From: Paraliobacillus salinarum
GTDB lineage: Bacteria; Bacillota; Bacilli; Bacillales; Amphibacillaceae
Assembly: GCF_014083865.1 (NCBI RefSeq)
Contig: NZ_JACEFA010000002.1
Span: 124,001-188,000 of the forward strand
Direction of reading: 5' to 3'
DNA length: 64,000 bases
This document shows, piece after piece, positions 24,126 to 33,131 of this stretch. The translations under genes were made by a program, and so were the position numbers. The notes beneath the pieces were generated by a model that was given only the letters and a program-made list of their open reading frames with translations, did not search any database and was not told where the DNA came from. Positions within the stretch are counted from its first letter, which is position 1. Every line of letters starts with the position of its first letter.

Positions 24126-25184
24126 CTACAATGTTTTATTAATATAATCTGTCACTTGCGGGTAAATACCTCTTGCTAGATCTCTCCCCTTAGCATCTGC
24201 TAATTTATAAGCCAAAACTTGAAAAAAAGCAATGTATTCTAATGTATGGAAAGATTTACTCATTGATTGGATGTGGAAATCAGCTTCAGATGTATCTCCT
24301 ATCACATAACAAGGTGAAATCTCTTTAGTTATAAAAGTAGCTATTCTACTTGCCTTCTCATCATCCTCACCAGCTCTACTTAGTATGAAATACCCCATTG
24401 TGCTATCAAAAGCATTTTGTGGGCCATGGATTAATTCCTCTAATTCAAAGCTATTTGTGAAAACAGGTAACATCTCCATAAATTTTATATCTGCTTCTTG
24501 TGCGACTGGCCACAAATCATTTGTTCCAGCAAATAAGAAGTTTGATTTCCTCATAAGTTGATATTTATGTTTGTTATACCATTCCAAAGTACGTTCAGTG
24601 ATGATAGGTAGATTATTCACCATTGCTGTAAAATCAGCTGTATAAGCTTCTACATCATAATCTGAAATTTTTTCATTTAAACGAGCCATGTAAATAAACA
24701 TCCAATATAGTGTTGCACACGTTGCAGAATAACCTAAAGTTCTATAAATATACTCCTCATTATCTGATCCAATTTCAAAAGAAATATTCGCTTCATTTGC
24801 TATCGGTGTATCTAAAGACTCGGTTAGTGATACCGTTGTAAAACCTTTTGATTTAACTAACTTTAATGCATCATAGACAAGCTTTGTTTTGCCACCTTGC
24901 GAAATAAAAATATACAAATTTTCATTACACAATAAGTCGTGATTGTAATAGTTCACAAATATATTAGGGTATACAATTTCTACTGGGAAACCGATTACAT
25001 TTTCAGCAAAATGTTTTGTTGTAAATGCTGCATTATAAGAGGTACCAGATGCAATGATTACAATCTTTTTATACGAATTATTCGGGCCTAAGCAATCTAA
25101 AAGTTTATTCTCAAATGTGTCTTTGTTACTTATGATTTTCTTTAATTGAACAGGAATACGTTCAATCGTATCCATCATACTCAT
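24126..25184 (-). CDS. Double-SIS-domain sugar-amine phosphate isomerase/deglycase (GlmS/FrlB-like)
   Basis: 352 residues with two SIS domains (about 15-165 and 190-340). Recognisable parts are IVIIASGTSYNAAF (SIS 1) and SNFLFAGTND with the later ELEELIHGPQNAF segment (SIS 2), as in the isomerase half of GlmS and in fructoselysine- or glucoselysine-6-phosphate deglycases. ATG at 25184 follows GGGAG at 7 bases. As first gene of a mannose-family PTS operon it likely processes the imported phosphorylated amino sugar or Amadori compound. Salmonella gfr has the same PTS-plus-deglycase partnership, which supports, but does not prove, that role. Confidence 0.78.
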   Translation of the reverse strand: MSMMDTIERIPVQLKKIISNKDTFENKLLDCLGPNNSYKKIVIIASGTSYNAAFTTKHFAENVIGFPVEIVYPNIFVNYYNHDLLCNENLYIFISQGGKTKLVYDALKLVKSKGFTTVSLTESLDTPIANEANISFEIGSDNEEYIYRTLGYSATCATLYWMFIYMARLNEKISDYDVEAYTADFTAMVNNLPIITERTLEWYNKHKYQLMRKSNFLFAGTNDLWPVAQEADIKFMEMLPVFTNSFELEELIHGPQNAFDSTMGYFILSRAGEDDEKASRIATFITKEISPCYVIGDTSEADFHIQSMSKSFHTLEYIAFFQVLAYKLADAKGRDLARGIYPQVTDYINKTL

Positions 25185-25249
25185 TAAACCACTCCCTTGA
25201 TGTTTATAACCCCATAATAAAGTCATCGATGGTTTTTATCCATATTTGA

Positions 25250-25273
25250 TTTTGCACGAATAATGATGCAAAA
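25250..25273. promoter_or_regulatory. Inverted repeat upstream of PTS operon 1, candidate PRD-activator site
   Basis: TTTTGCA and TGCAAAA form perfect 7-bp arms around a 10-base spacer, about 65 bases upstream of the SIS start. The half-site spacing is like that of MtlR-type activator sites. Binding by the regulator at 19447-21366 is inference. Confidence 0.35.
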
Positions 25274-25350
25274 ATATATAATTAGAAAATTCTAAGATTT
25301 AACAGGTAGTATTATTACTTTAGAATAGACAAAAATATATTAATAAACCA

Positions 25351-25395
25351 AAATAAAAAGCGTTTATCCAACTGTCCAGCCATTGGATAAACGCC
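25351..25395 (-). terminator. Terminator after lacD
   Basis: GCGTTTATCCAA (25360-25371) and TTGGATAAACGC (25383-25394) are perfect 12-bp arms. On the minus strand the stem is followed by a T-rich run. It separates lacD from PTS operon 1, whose promoter lies in the following 165 bases. Confidence 0.88.
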
Positions 25396-25459
25396 ATAAA
25401 CTTCACTCAAACTTCTACCTTTTTTCATTCAAACTTCCACCACTTAAAAATCCAAAACT

Positions 25460-26455
25460 TTATTTTTTTGTTATTTTATCATGCCATGACTTTGCAGTTT
25501 GGTTGATCACCAAATTTAAGTCTGCAATATTTCTTCTCCCTGAATCCTCCAGCCATTTGCGTGCTGGATTTTCACCGTCCACCGCAAAAACTGACACACT
25601 ATCTTTCCATGTTGCGCGTCCACATAGCACACCATTAAACGTAGAACCCGCTTCAGCTGCAAAAGTCAACGTATCCTGGAATAGTTGCGCACTAACTCCA
25701 GCACTCAAGAAAATAAATGGTAAATGTGTCGCTTGACTCTGTTCTTTAAAATAGTCTGCTGCTTGCTCTTTTGTGTACACCACTTCTGACTCATCTGATG
25801 CATAGCCTTCCACATAATTCATGTTAACAGGTACTTCTACCTTCAAAACATCTACGTTATATTGTGGTTTAGAAAATTCCGCCATTGCTTTGTTGACTTT
25901 ATGCGGCTTCACCTTAGCAAATTCTTCACCTTTGGCATCACTAATCGTCGCATCGTACGTAACTATTTCTAAGAAAAAAGGAATATCCTCTGCCATACAC
26001 TCAGAACCGACTCGTTCCATGTATACATGTTTAAATGTATTAACTGTTTCATCTTCATCTACATCATAATATAACAAAAATTTAACCGCATCTGCACCAG
26101 CTTCTTTAATTCGTTTCACAGACCATTCCTCTAACAAATCTGGCAAACGACCAGGTTGTGTCGCATCATATCCTGTTTTTTCATAAGCCAATAACAAACC
26201 GGCTTCTTGATCTCGAACCTTACTAGCCGGTAATCCATACTCAGGATCTAGCAAAATAGAGGTGGCATATGGTGTTAATTCTTCAGAGATCAATTCTTTA
26301 AATCGGACGATTCCTTGATCATCTTCTTTACCACTACCCTCACTAATCATTTTCTTCAACGAACCCCTCTGATCAATTGCTAGCGCGCCAATAACTCCTT
26401 TTTCATCTGATAAGCGTGTTAGTGCATTGAATTTTTCTTCTGATATTTTGTGCAT
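25460..26455 (-). CDS. lacD: Tagatose-1,6-bisphosphate aldolase
   Basis: 331 residues, class I aldolase of the LacD family: [14 protein letters not shown] near the start, [10 protein letters not shown] in the middle with the Schiff-base Lys, and [10 protein letters not shown] and [10 protein letters not shown] toward the end. It splits tagatose-1,6-bisphosphate into dihydroxyacetone phosphate and glyceraldehyde-3-phosphate. The ATG at 26455 follows GGAG at about 9 bases. It lies between two PTS operons and is bounded by terminators on both sides. With AgaS nearby it fits galactosamine breakdown, but no tagatose-6-phosphate kinase is in the window. Confidence 0.9.
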   Translation of the reverse strand: MHKISEEKFNALTRLSDEKGVIGALAIDQRGSLKKMISEGSGKEDDQGIVRFKELISEELTPYATSILLDPEYGLPASKVRDQEAGLLLAYEKTGYDATQPGRLPDLLEEWSVKRIKEAGADAVKFLLYYDVDEDETVNTFKHVYMERVGSECMAEDIPFFLEIVTYDATISDAKGEEFAKVKPHKVNKAMAEFSKPQYNVDVLKVEVPVNMNYVEGYASDESEVVYTKEQAADYFKEQSQATHLPFIFLSAGVSAQLFQDTLTFAAEAGSTFNGVLCGRATWKDSVSVFAVDGENPARKWLEDSGRRNIADLNLVINQTAKSWHDKITKK

Positions 26456-26534
26456 TATTAGCATCTCCTGTTAGTTAGATTTACTTCTTTTCCTAAAAAA
26501 TATCCTTGCAAAATCCCTACTACTTCTCAAGTAT

Positions 26535-26575
26535 AGAAAAAGCGACATTTCTCATATTAGAAAGTCGCTTTTTCA
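26535..26575 (-). terminator. Terminator after PTS operon 2
   Basis: AAAAAGCGAC and GTCGCTTTTT flank an imperfect TTTCT/AGAAA inner stem. The stem is symmetric, so it may act in both directions. It lies about 100 bases after the EIID stop and about 80 before lacD. Confidence 0.8.
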
Positions 26576-26671
26576 TTTTAAACCAAATCCCTCTCAGGAA
26601 ATAATCATCAAATCTTGGGCATCAAACACATAACCAATAAGGCTTCCCAAAAATTTTACCTAAAAGAAAAC

Positions 26672-27526
26672 TTATAGAATACCTACCAAGCTACCAACAA
26701 TACCTAATGCTACAGTAATACCAATTAACGTTAATGGTGATCTACCTTTTTTAAGTAACCAATAACAGAAAACAGTATATAACAATGGTAGTAATGCTGG
26801 CATGATAGAATCTAATACTTCTTCTTGAATGTTTACTGGAATTTCACCAGCTTGGATCGTCCAATCAAGCTTGAAGTTTACATATGAAGCAATCAAGGCA
26901 CCTACTACAGCTATCCCTACAATCGAAGCAGCACGAGAGATTTTCTGTGTTCCCTCTTTAAGTGAACTAATTGCAGCTGTACCTTGCTTGTATCCGTAAT
27001 GCATTAAGAAAAATCTCAAACCAAAGTGCACAGCGTTAAAAGCGAGTAAGAACAATACCGGCCCCATGACATTACCATCGGAGGCGAGCGAGGCGGCTAT
27101 ACCACCAGTGATCGGAAGGAGCGTTAACCAGAACAATGCATCACCAATACCACCTAAAGGCCCCATTAGTGCAACTTTAATTCCTCGAATCGCACTTCGA
27201 TTCTCTTTTCCTTCTTCCATTGCTAGAATGATAGATTGAACAAACGTAATAAGGAATGGGTGTGTATTGAAAAATTGCATATGGTCTAACATTGCAACCT
27301 TAAGGTCATCTTTATCCTTATGAATCTTCTTCAAACCAGGTAGAATACTGTAAAGCCAACCACCAGCTTGCATTCTTTCATAGTTAAAAGAAGCTTGTAA
27401 AAATAATGAACGCCATACCATACGATTTAAATCTTTCTTCGTAAGTACCTTCTCAACAGTTGGATCATTGTAATCATCTCTAATATAATCTTCTTTGTTA
27501 ATCAACTCTTGTTCTTTAGATCCCAT
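26672..27526 (-). CDS. PTS mannose/GalNAc-family EIID component (system 2)
   Basis: 284 residues from the ATG at 27526, which has GAGGAGG 9 bases upstream inside the EIIC end. EIID landmarks are WRSLFLQASFNYERMQAGG, the NTHPF segment and LMGPLGGIGDALFWLT, followed by C-terminal helices. It overlaps EIIC by 11 bases. It is likely part of a GalNAc/galactosamine transporter given AgaS in the operon. Confidence 0.9.
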   Translation of the reverse strand: MGSKEQELINKEDYIRDDYNDPTVEKVLTKKDLNRMVWRSLFLQASFNYERMQAGGWLYSILPGLKKIHKDKDDLKVAMLDHMQFFNTHPFLITFVQSIILAMEEGKENRSAIRGIKVALMGPLGGIGDALFWLTLLPITGGIAASLASDGNVMGPVLFLLAFNAVHFGLRFFLMHYGYKQGTAAISSLKEGTQKISRAASIVGIAVVGALIASYVNFKLDWTIQAGEIPVNIQEEVLDSIMPALLPLLYTVFCYWLLKKGRSPLTLIGITVALGIVGSLVGIL

Positions 27527-28301
27527 CAGAATAATCCTCCTCATCTGCCGGCCCTTGATTAGCCGTTTGTACTTTAGGAGTTCCACCGCCACCAAAGAAA
27601 TCATAAGCTGCAATCGCTACAGCAATAATTGCCACTGCTAAGATTGGAAGTTGCAGGTAAGCTACCGCAACAAAACCAATTGCGAAAAACGGAGCGTATG
27701 TCCACTTAAACATAATTTTCATTAACATTGCGAAACCAACAGCAGGCATAATACCACCAGCAACTGTAAGCCCGTTAATGATCCATTCTGGCATGATGCC
27801 AACAACTTCTGCTGCTTTTTCTGCACCAAAATAAATTGGTAAGAAAGAAATAGTAAAGAAGAAAACAAATAGTAAAGCCGGTCCTAAATAGTTCAGTTTA
27901 TCAATTGACTTTGTGTTCCCTTTTAATGCATAGGTATCCATCTTATGCATGATCGGGGAATAAGCCGTAAATAATAGCGTAATAAGTGCTTGTGCAGCTA
28001 CTGCGAAAGGAACAGCAATCCCAACCGCTGTCTGAGGTGATTCGCCAACTAATATGGCAAATGCAGTACCAATAACCCCACCTATAACAACGTTCGGTGG
28101 CTGTGCACCTGCTAGAGGTACCATTCCAGCCCAAACTAATTCTAATGTAGCACCTGCGATAAGACCTGTTTGTAAGTCACCGAGTATTAAACCAATGACA
28201 GCACCCGCAACGATTGGACGGTGTAAGTGCGTCAAGCCGTTAAATTGGTCAATTCCAGCAATACCTGCCCAAAGACCAATGAGTAATGCCTCCATTAACA
28301 T
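27516..28301 (-). CDS. PTS mannose/GalNAc-family EIIC component (system 2)
   Basis: 261 residues, hydrophobic, with LGDLQTGLIAGATLELVWAG and GGIMPAVGFAMLM. The tail (ADEEDYSDGI) is acidic and its codons form the EIID ribosome site, as in system 1. GAGGAGG precedes the ATG by 8 bases. Confidence 0.9.
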   Translation of the reverse strand: MLMEALLIGLWAGIAGIDQFNGLTHLHRPIVAGAVIGLILGDLQTGLIAGATLELVWAGMVPLAGAQPPNVVIGGVIGTAFAILVGESPQTAVGIAVPFAVAAQALITLLFTAYSPIMHKMDTYALKGNTKSIDKLNYLGPALLFVFFFTISFLPIYFGAEKAAEVVGIMPEWIINGLTVAGGIMPAVGFAMLMKIMFKWTYAPFFAIGFVAVAYLQLPILAVAIIAVAIAAYDFFGGGGTPKVQTANQGPADEEDYSDGI

Positions 28302-28349
28302 GTTTTATCCTCCTCGCTTTTTTACCATTTCACTAAAATTCATCAGATA

Positions 28350-28829
28350 TTAAATTTTCGTCATTAAATCGAAGCCACTTTCATTCGGAATTCCTCTAAC
28401 TTCTAATTTAATCCCTAGTTCATTTAACTTTTTAAATGTCTCAATATCCTTTTCATCTAGTGAAACAGTTGGTGAAATTTGTTTCTTTCCTTCAGCAAAA
28501 TGAATGTTACCGACATTGATTTCTTTTATAGGCACCCCTCCTTCAACTAGTTTTAACGCGTCTTGTGGTGTTTTTACTACTAAGAGAATCTTTTGACGCG
28601 GAGCTGCTTTTTCGATAATACGGATGGTCTTCTCAATTGTGAAAAATCGGCTTTGTGCTGTGTCTGGAAGAACCATATCCATCAAGTTTTGTTGCACTTC
28701 ATCCTCTGCAACGGCATCATTGGCCACAACAACTAAGTTCGCACCTAGCGTGTTCGTCCATGTCATTCCTACTTGCCCATGTATTAAACGATTATCAATT
28801 CTTGTTAGTAAAATATTTGGTGTTCCCAT
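28350..28829 (-). CDS. PTS mannose/GalNAc-family EIIB component (system 2)
   Basis: 159 residues from the ATG at 28829 (AAGGAG 8 bases upstream). The phosphorylated His is in RIDNRLIHGQVGMTW. The sequence, especially LGANLVVVANDAVAED and VGNIHF, resembles AgaV/AgaB-type EIIB proteins of galactosamine systems. Confidence 0.9.
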   Translation of the reverse strand: MGTPNILLTRIDNRLIHGQVGMTWTNTLGANLVVVANDAVAEDEVQQNLMDMVLPDTAQSRFFTIEKTIRIIEKAAPRQKILLVVKTPQDALKLVEGGVPIKEINVGNIHFAEGKKQISPTVSLDEKDIETFKKLNELGIKLEVRGIPNESGFDLMTKI

Positions 28830-28877
28830 AACAATCACTCCTTATAATTTTTAATTTATTAAATGGTGCATTTATTC

Positions 28878-30041
28878 TTAATATGGATAAATCGTTACAC
28901 CTTTTACCACTCGATTCACTGTCCCGGTTGGTGATGGTGTATCTGGCGTATTCCCAACTTTCACAGAAGATAACAACGAAACCGTCTGTGCAAACATGAC
29001 ATAAGGTAGAGCAAGATAAGCATCTGGTACGTCTTCAGCCTTTTGGTCAAAAGTAAAAGCATCACCTGAATAGTTCTCTTCTCCCTCAACACTAATCGCA
29101 CAAATATGTCTAGCAGTACCGTCTTGCTTTAATTCATTTAACATATCGATGTCATATTTCCTTGTATAGTTGTTATTTGATACGAAAACAAACGCTAACG
29201 TATTCTCATTAACAAACGATTTTGGTCCGTGACGGAAACCAAGTGATGAATCTGAATTCGTTGCCGTCTTACCAGCAGTTAGCTCTAATACTTTAAGCTG
29301 GGCCTCTCTAGATAATCCTTCTAAGCTCCCAGAGCCTAAATAGATAATCCTATCAAACTGCAAGTCAATCACACGCTGAATTTCTTCTTCGCGTTCGATC
29401 ACGCTTTCACCCATATCGCTAATCATGTTCACAAGATGCTTCTCTTCTTCATCTGTTAAATGATCGAAAGCTAAAAGCGCTGTTAATGTCATACAGCTAT
29501 AACTACCAGTCATCGCAAACCCTTGATCATTTGATTTCTCCGGCATTAGAAGCAGTAGATTTTTATCATCACCAACTACACTTTTAGCTAGCTTTCCATC
29601 TGGTGCACAAGTAATGGTGATTTGATAGAAATCGCTTACAATTTTCTTTGCTAATTCTACTGAAGCAACACTTTCGGGACTATTTCCACTTCTAGCAAAA
29701 GATACTAATATAGTTGGTATGTCTTGTTTTAAAAATTGATACGGATTAGAAACTAATGTTGTTGTCGGAATGCTAAGAAAATCCCACTTACTCTCATCAT
29801 TCTTTTCTTTTATATGCGCAAGAATCGTATCTCCTACATAAGCTGATGTTCCAGCTCCAGTAAAAATAACTCGAATTCTTTCGTGTTTCTTTCCAATCTC
29901 ACTCAAATAATTTCGAATGCTTTCCTTCTTGTCTAAATAACTTGTATAGGCTTCTTTCCACAAATCTGGTTGCTGTTTAATCTCTGCTGTTGTGATCGTA
30001 GCTCCAATTGATTTTAATTTGTCTTCAGAAAAATTATACAT
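28878..30041 (-). CDS. agaS: AgaS-type amino sugar phosphate deaminase/isomerase (SIS domains)
   Basis: 387 residues, matching AgaS in length and landmarks: the N-terminal AEIKQQPDLWKEAY, VIFTGAGTSAYVGD (SIS 1), VSFARSGNSPES, and LELTAGKTATNSDSSLGFRHGPK (SIS 2). AgaS converts galactosamine-6-phosphate to tagatose-6-phosphate and ammonia. It lies between the EIIA and EIIB genes of the same PTS. It supports an assignment of PTS 2 to galactosamine or GalNAc. No NagA/AgaA deacetylase is in the window, so GalNAc use would need one elsewhere. Confidence 0.85.
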   Translation of the reverse strand: MYNFSEDKLKSIGATITTAEIKQQPDLWKEAYTSYLDKKESIRNYLSEIGKKHERIRVIFTGAGTSAYVGDTILAHIKEKNDESKWDFLSIPTTTLVSNPYQFLKQDIPTILVSFARSGNSPESVASVELAKKIVSDFYQITITCAPDGKLAKSVVGDDKNLLLLMPEKSNDQGFAMTGSYSCMTLTALLAFDHLTDEEEKHLVNMISDMGESVIEREEEIQRVIDLQFDRIIYLGSGSLEGLSREAQLKVLELTAGKTATNSDSSLGFRHGPKSFVNENTLAFVFVSNNNYTRKYDIDMLNELKQDGTARHICAISVEGEENYSGDAFTFDQKAEDVPDAYLALPYVMFAQTVSLLSSVKVGNTPDTPSPTGTVNRVVKGVTIYPY

Positions 30042-30055
30042 AGTAACCTCCTGTA

Positions 30056-30478
30056 TTAGATTCCTTCATCTAGATCTTCTTCTTGTCTCTTTTTTTGTTT
30101 AAAAGTTTGTAGACCTGTTTGACCAGATTGAATCACTTTATCGGTAAAAGCATCTAATGCATCACCACGACTGAACAATCCATCTAAGATTGCTGGCAAA
30201 TTAGTTCCAGCGATTACTTTTATATTCTCTTTTTCTGTTGATAAAATAACAGATTGATTAAATGGTGTCCCGCCGGGTATATCTGTAAACAGGACAACCC
30301 CGTCACCTTGTTCTACTTCGTCTGCTGCATGACTTAATTCAATTTGTAACTGGTCTGCACTCATTCCTTCTTTAAAATCAACCGTTTTTACGTGTTCTTG
30401 TTCACCTGCGATTAACTGGATAGATGAATAAATTCCAGAAGCAAATTGACCATGACCACTTATCACTATTCCAATCAT
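30056..30478 (-). CDS. agaF: PTS mannose/GalNAc-family EIIA component (system 2)
   Basis: 140 residues with the phosphorylated His9 (SGHGQFASG) and FTDIPGGTPFNQSV. Acidic tail EEDLDEGI. It follows the GntR gene by 17 bases and precedes agaS by 14, so all genes from 31221 to 26672 form one operon. Confidence 0.88.
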   Translation of the reverse strand: MIGIVISGHGQFASGIYSSIQLIAGEQEHVKTVDFKEGMSADQLQIELSHAADEVEQGDGVVLFTDIPGGTPFNQSVILSTEKENIKVIAGTNLPAILDGLFSRGDALDAFTDKVIQSGQTGLQTFKQKKRQEEDLDEGI

Positions 30479-30495
30479 ACTATCCTTCCCTTCTT

Positions 30496-31221
30496 CTATC
30501 TTGAATGTCTAATTCTATAAACAAACTCATCATTTTTAGCAACACTTACCGTATATTCGATCATGACATTTTGCTTATTATAAGACTTTCGCTGAATTCT
30601 TAAACATAAAGCATCTGTCATTGTTTCCAGTAGGCGGGATTCTTTATCTGTCATAATACTAGCCGCAAACTCTTCATCAGCAATCGCTACCTCTTGTCGA
30701 TAATCTTCTTTAAAAATTTCATATAGAGGCTTTTCGTCTAACATTTCTCTACTCAATGATTTAAACAAATATTCGGGTAGGTAACTGACCTCAAACAACA
30801 TTGGGGCACCATCTGCATATCTAATTCGCTCCATCCGATATGCTAATTCCCCTTCTCGCAACCCTAATACTTCGGCAATGTGTTTGTATAAAGGTACAAT
30901 CTCAAATTCTACTACTGATGTTTTTGGCACTTTATTTAACTGGCGCATATAATCAGTGAAACTATAGCTTTCTAGCAAATTCTTTCGATCTCTAGTCAAT
31001 TCAGCAACAAATGTACCTTTGCCATGTCGCTTGTAAATGTATCCTAGATTCTCTAGCTCTGCTAAAGCCAACCTTACTGTCGTCCTACTTAAATCATAGG
31101 TCTCACAAATTTCTCTTTCTGACATCATTTTACTATTTGGCTCTAAATGGTCTGTGATCTCGTTAATCAACAAGTCAACAAGTTGACTATATAACGGAAC
31201 AGAACTATTTTTATCTATCAT
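30496..31221 (-). CDS. GntR/HutC-family regulator of the amino sugar operon
   Basis: 241 residues with an N-terminal GntR winged helix (about 5-70; MSEREICETYDLSRTTVRLALAELENLGYIYKRHGKGTF in family order) and a C-terminal UTRA ligand domain (about 90-238). UTRA proteins commonly sense phosphorylated sugars. It is the first gene of the PTS 2 operon. A perfect 20-bp palindrome 28 bases upstream of the start is the likely operator, and a cre-like site lies just beyond. Confidence 0.9.
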   Translation of the reverse strand: MIDKNSSVPLYSQLVDLLINEITDHLEPNSKMMSEREICETYDLSRTTVRLALAELENLGYIYKRHGKGTFVAELTRDRKNLLESYSFTDYMRQLNKVPKTSVVEFEIVPLYKHIAEVLGLREGELAYRMERIRYADGAPMLFEVSYLPEYLFKSLSREMLDEKPLYEIFKEDYRQEVAIADEEFAASIMTDKESRLLETMTDALCLRIQRKSYNKQNVMIEYTVSVAKNDEFVYRIRHSR

Positions 31222-31249
31222 CTTTATTCATCCTCAACTTGTCATTATA

Positions 31250-31269
31250 GGTTATAACATGTTATAACC
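31250..31269. promoter_or_regulatory. Perfect 20-bp palindrome, probable GntR operator
   Basis: GGTTATAACATGTTATAACC is its own reverse complement. It lies between the GntR start and the cre-like site. Position and symmetry fit autoregulation of the gntR-agaF-agaS-PTS operon. I found no second copy near the sulfatase genes. Confidence 0.75.
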
Positions 31270-31288
31270 AGTTAACTTACTTCGAATT

Positions 31289-31302
31289 TTAAAGCGTTTA
31301 CA
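31289..31302 (-). promoter_or_regulatory. cre-like site (CcpA) upstream of PTS operon 2
   Basis: TGTAAACGCTTTAA on the minus strand differs from the cre consensus only near its 3' end. It is close to the GntR operator, so carbon catabolite repression of the operon is likely. Confidence 0.6.
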
Positions 31303-31510
31303 TTTGTTTGTCAAGAGCTAAAATGGATGTTTTTCACACTTTTTTAAAAAAAGCTTTGTGACCCCTAACACTTATTATTCTACTTTTAAAAAGCTACAAG
31401 TATGCAATATGTAATGAACTAATTTCTTCAAAACATAATTAATTCTATTAACAAGACAAACATTATTGTGAAATACCTATGCTTTCCATAGCTATATTAT
31501 TTTCTTTAAT

Positions 31511-31560
31511 GAAAAAGCGCATCGCCATTCTAAAAATAAGAATGATAATACGCCTTTTAC
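31511..31560 (-). terminator. Terminator after sulfatase 1
   Basis: On the minus strand AAAAGGCGTAT...CATTCT pairs with AGAATG...ATGCGCTTTTT around a TATTTTT loop, ending in a T-run. The 450 bases from 31222 to 31672 hold this terminator, the GntR operator and the cre-like site but no gene. Confidence 0.7.
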
Positions 31561-31672
31561 TGCTCGTAATTTTAGTTATATCCCGTCTTGATTGTTTTGT
31601 GACGTTAATAAATGTATTTTTTTACACTGAATTAATGCCTTATTCGTCATACTGTCATAAGAAAAAAATTGA

Positions 31673-33049
31673 TTATTCCACTACTAATCCATTCCAATGG
31701 TCATCAAATATTTCTTGTTTTGTAGCTCTTCTTTGACGAGATTCACGCGATGGTGCATCATGAATTATCGGGCTTTCTCCTTCAATTCTATTAATGTATT
31801 TAAGCATTCTATCTTTTAATTGATCAGCGATAGATCGATATGCTTGAACCCCTACTAAGTTCGTTAATTCGTAAGGATCTGCATCTAAATCATACAAGAA
31901 TATTTCTTCATAAGTATCTGAACTTGGTGCTTCTGTTCCCTCTTTACCCTTTGCGGAAACGGCGTATTTCCAACGGTCTGTCCGTATCGCTCGGCCAATC
32001 TGTGACTCACTAATCTGAACAAACACTTCTTCTGACCAATCTATTTTTTCTCTTTGTACTAGAGGCACAATAGAATGCCCTTCCATTTGTTCAGGAACAG
32101 TGATACCACAAGCATCTAATAATGTAGGTGGTAAATCTACTAAACTAACTAATTTATCAATTGTTCCACCACCATTAAAAATGGAACCACAAAAAGCAGT
32201 TGGTACTCGAATAGAACTATCATGTGGTGACCTTTTATATTCTCCATTTCTAGTCTTAAAATGGTTTCCGTGATCAGAAGTAAACAGGATAATCGTATCC
32301 TTAGCAAGATTTAGACTTTCTAGAGAATCCATAACCCTTCCGAGTGCCGCATCTAAACGTTTTACCATACCATAATATCCTGGCAAGTGCTGTGGAGATG
32401 TACCAGACAATGACTCTAAATCTGGAGGAGTCCAACTTCCTATATATTTATCTCTATCTATATTTGGAGCCGGATAATTGTCCGTATGATTCTGATGATG
32501 CGGTTCCAAAAAAGATAAAAACATAAAGAATGGATCTTTCTTATGGTCATCAATATATCTAATTGCTGCATCAGCCATAGCATCTACTCGATAACCAGGT
32601 AGTTTAACTTCCTCATTATCATTGTTAAATAATACCGTATCATATGCATCTGAAGAAAATTCAAGTAATTCAGACCCAAGCCAATAATCGTATCCGCCAC
32701 GATTCGGTTCTGTTACCGGTTCCTCTCCTCCAAGGTGCCATTTACCAATATAGCCCGTTTGATAACCAGCATCTTTGAAGTAATGTGCAAGTGTCTTTTT
32801 ATCCTTTGAAAGAGGAATACCATTCTTATAACAACCGGAATTTGTTGCATATAATCCTGTTTGAAGACTTGATCTAGCGGGTGCACATACAGGTTGGCAT
32901 GTAAATGATTTCTCTATATGTGTACCGCTTTTAGCCATGTAATCAAAATTCGGTGTTAAATCAAGCGGGTTACCATGTACTCCTGTCGTATCATGTCGCT
33001 GTTGATCAGTAAAAAAAACAATGACATTTGGTGATTGATTCTTTTGCAT
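31673..33049 (-). CDS. Sulfatase (Cys-type, cytoplasmic)
   Basis: 458 residues of the alkaline phosphatase-like arylsulfatase fold. The metal-binding Asp is near the start (FFTDQQRHD), the formylglycine motif Cys55-Ala-Pro-Ala-Arg is intact, and GKWHLGG plus FTSDHGNHF complete the active site. There is no signal peptide, so it should act on sulfated sugars after import. The ATG at 33049 follows AAAGGAG. Activity needs a formylglycine-generating enzyme, which is not in the window. Last gene of the run beginning with DUF1450 at 39289; the substrate is likely a sulfated amino sugar. Confidence 0.88.
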   Translation of the reverse strand: MQKNQSPNVIVFFTDQQRHDTTGVHGNPLDLTPNFDYMAKSGTHIEKSFTCQPVCAPARSSLQTGLYATNSGCYKNGIPLSKDKKTLAHYFKDAGYQTGYIGKWHLGGEEPVTEPNRGGYDYWLGSELLEFSSDAYDTVLFNNDNEEVKLPGYRVDAMADAAIRYIDDHKKDPFFMFLSFLEPHHQNHTDNYPAPNIDRDKYIGSWTPPDLESLSGTSPQHLPGYYGMVKRLDAALGRVMDSLESLNLAKDTIILFTSDHGNHFKTRNGEYKRSPHDSSIRVPTAFCGSIFNGGGTIDKLVSLVDLPPTLLDACGITVPEQMEGHSIVPLVQREKIDWSEEVFVQISESQIGRAIRTDRWKYAVSAKGKEGTEAPSSDTYEEIFLYDLDADPYELTNLVGVQAYRSIADQLKDRMLKYINRIEGESPIIHDAPSRESRQRRATKQEIFDDHWNGLVVE

Positions 33050-33131
33050 AGTAGTTATCACTCCTTTTACAACACTAACATTTAATGGTGTATCATCATC
33101 CTACACCTTCACATATTCTAGATAGATTTAT

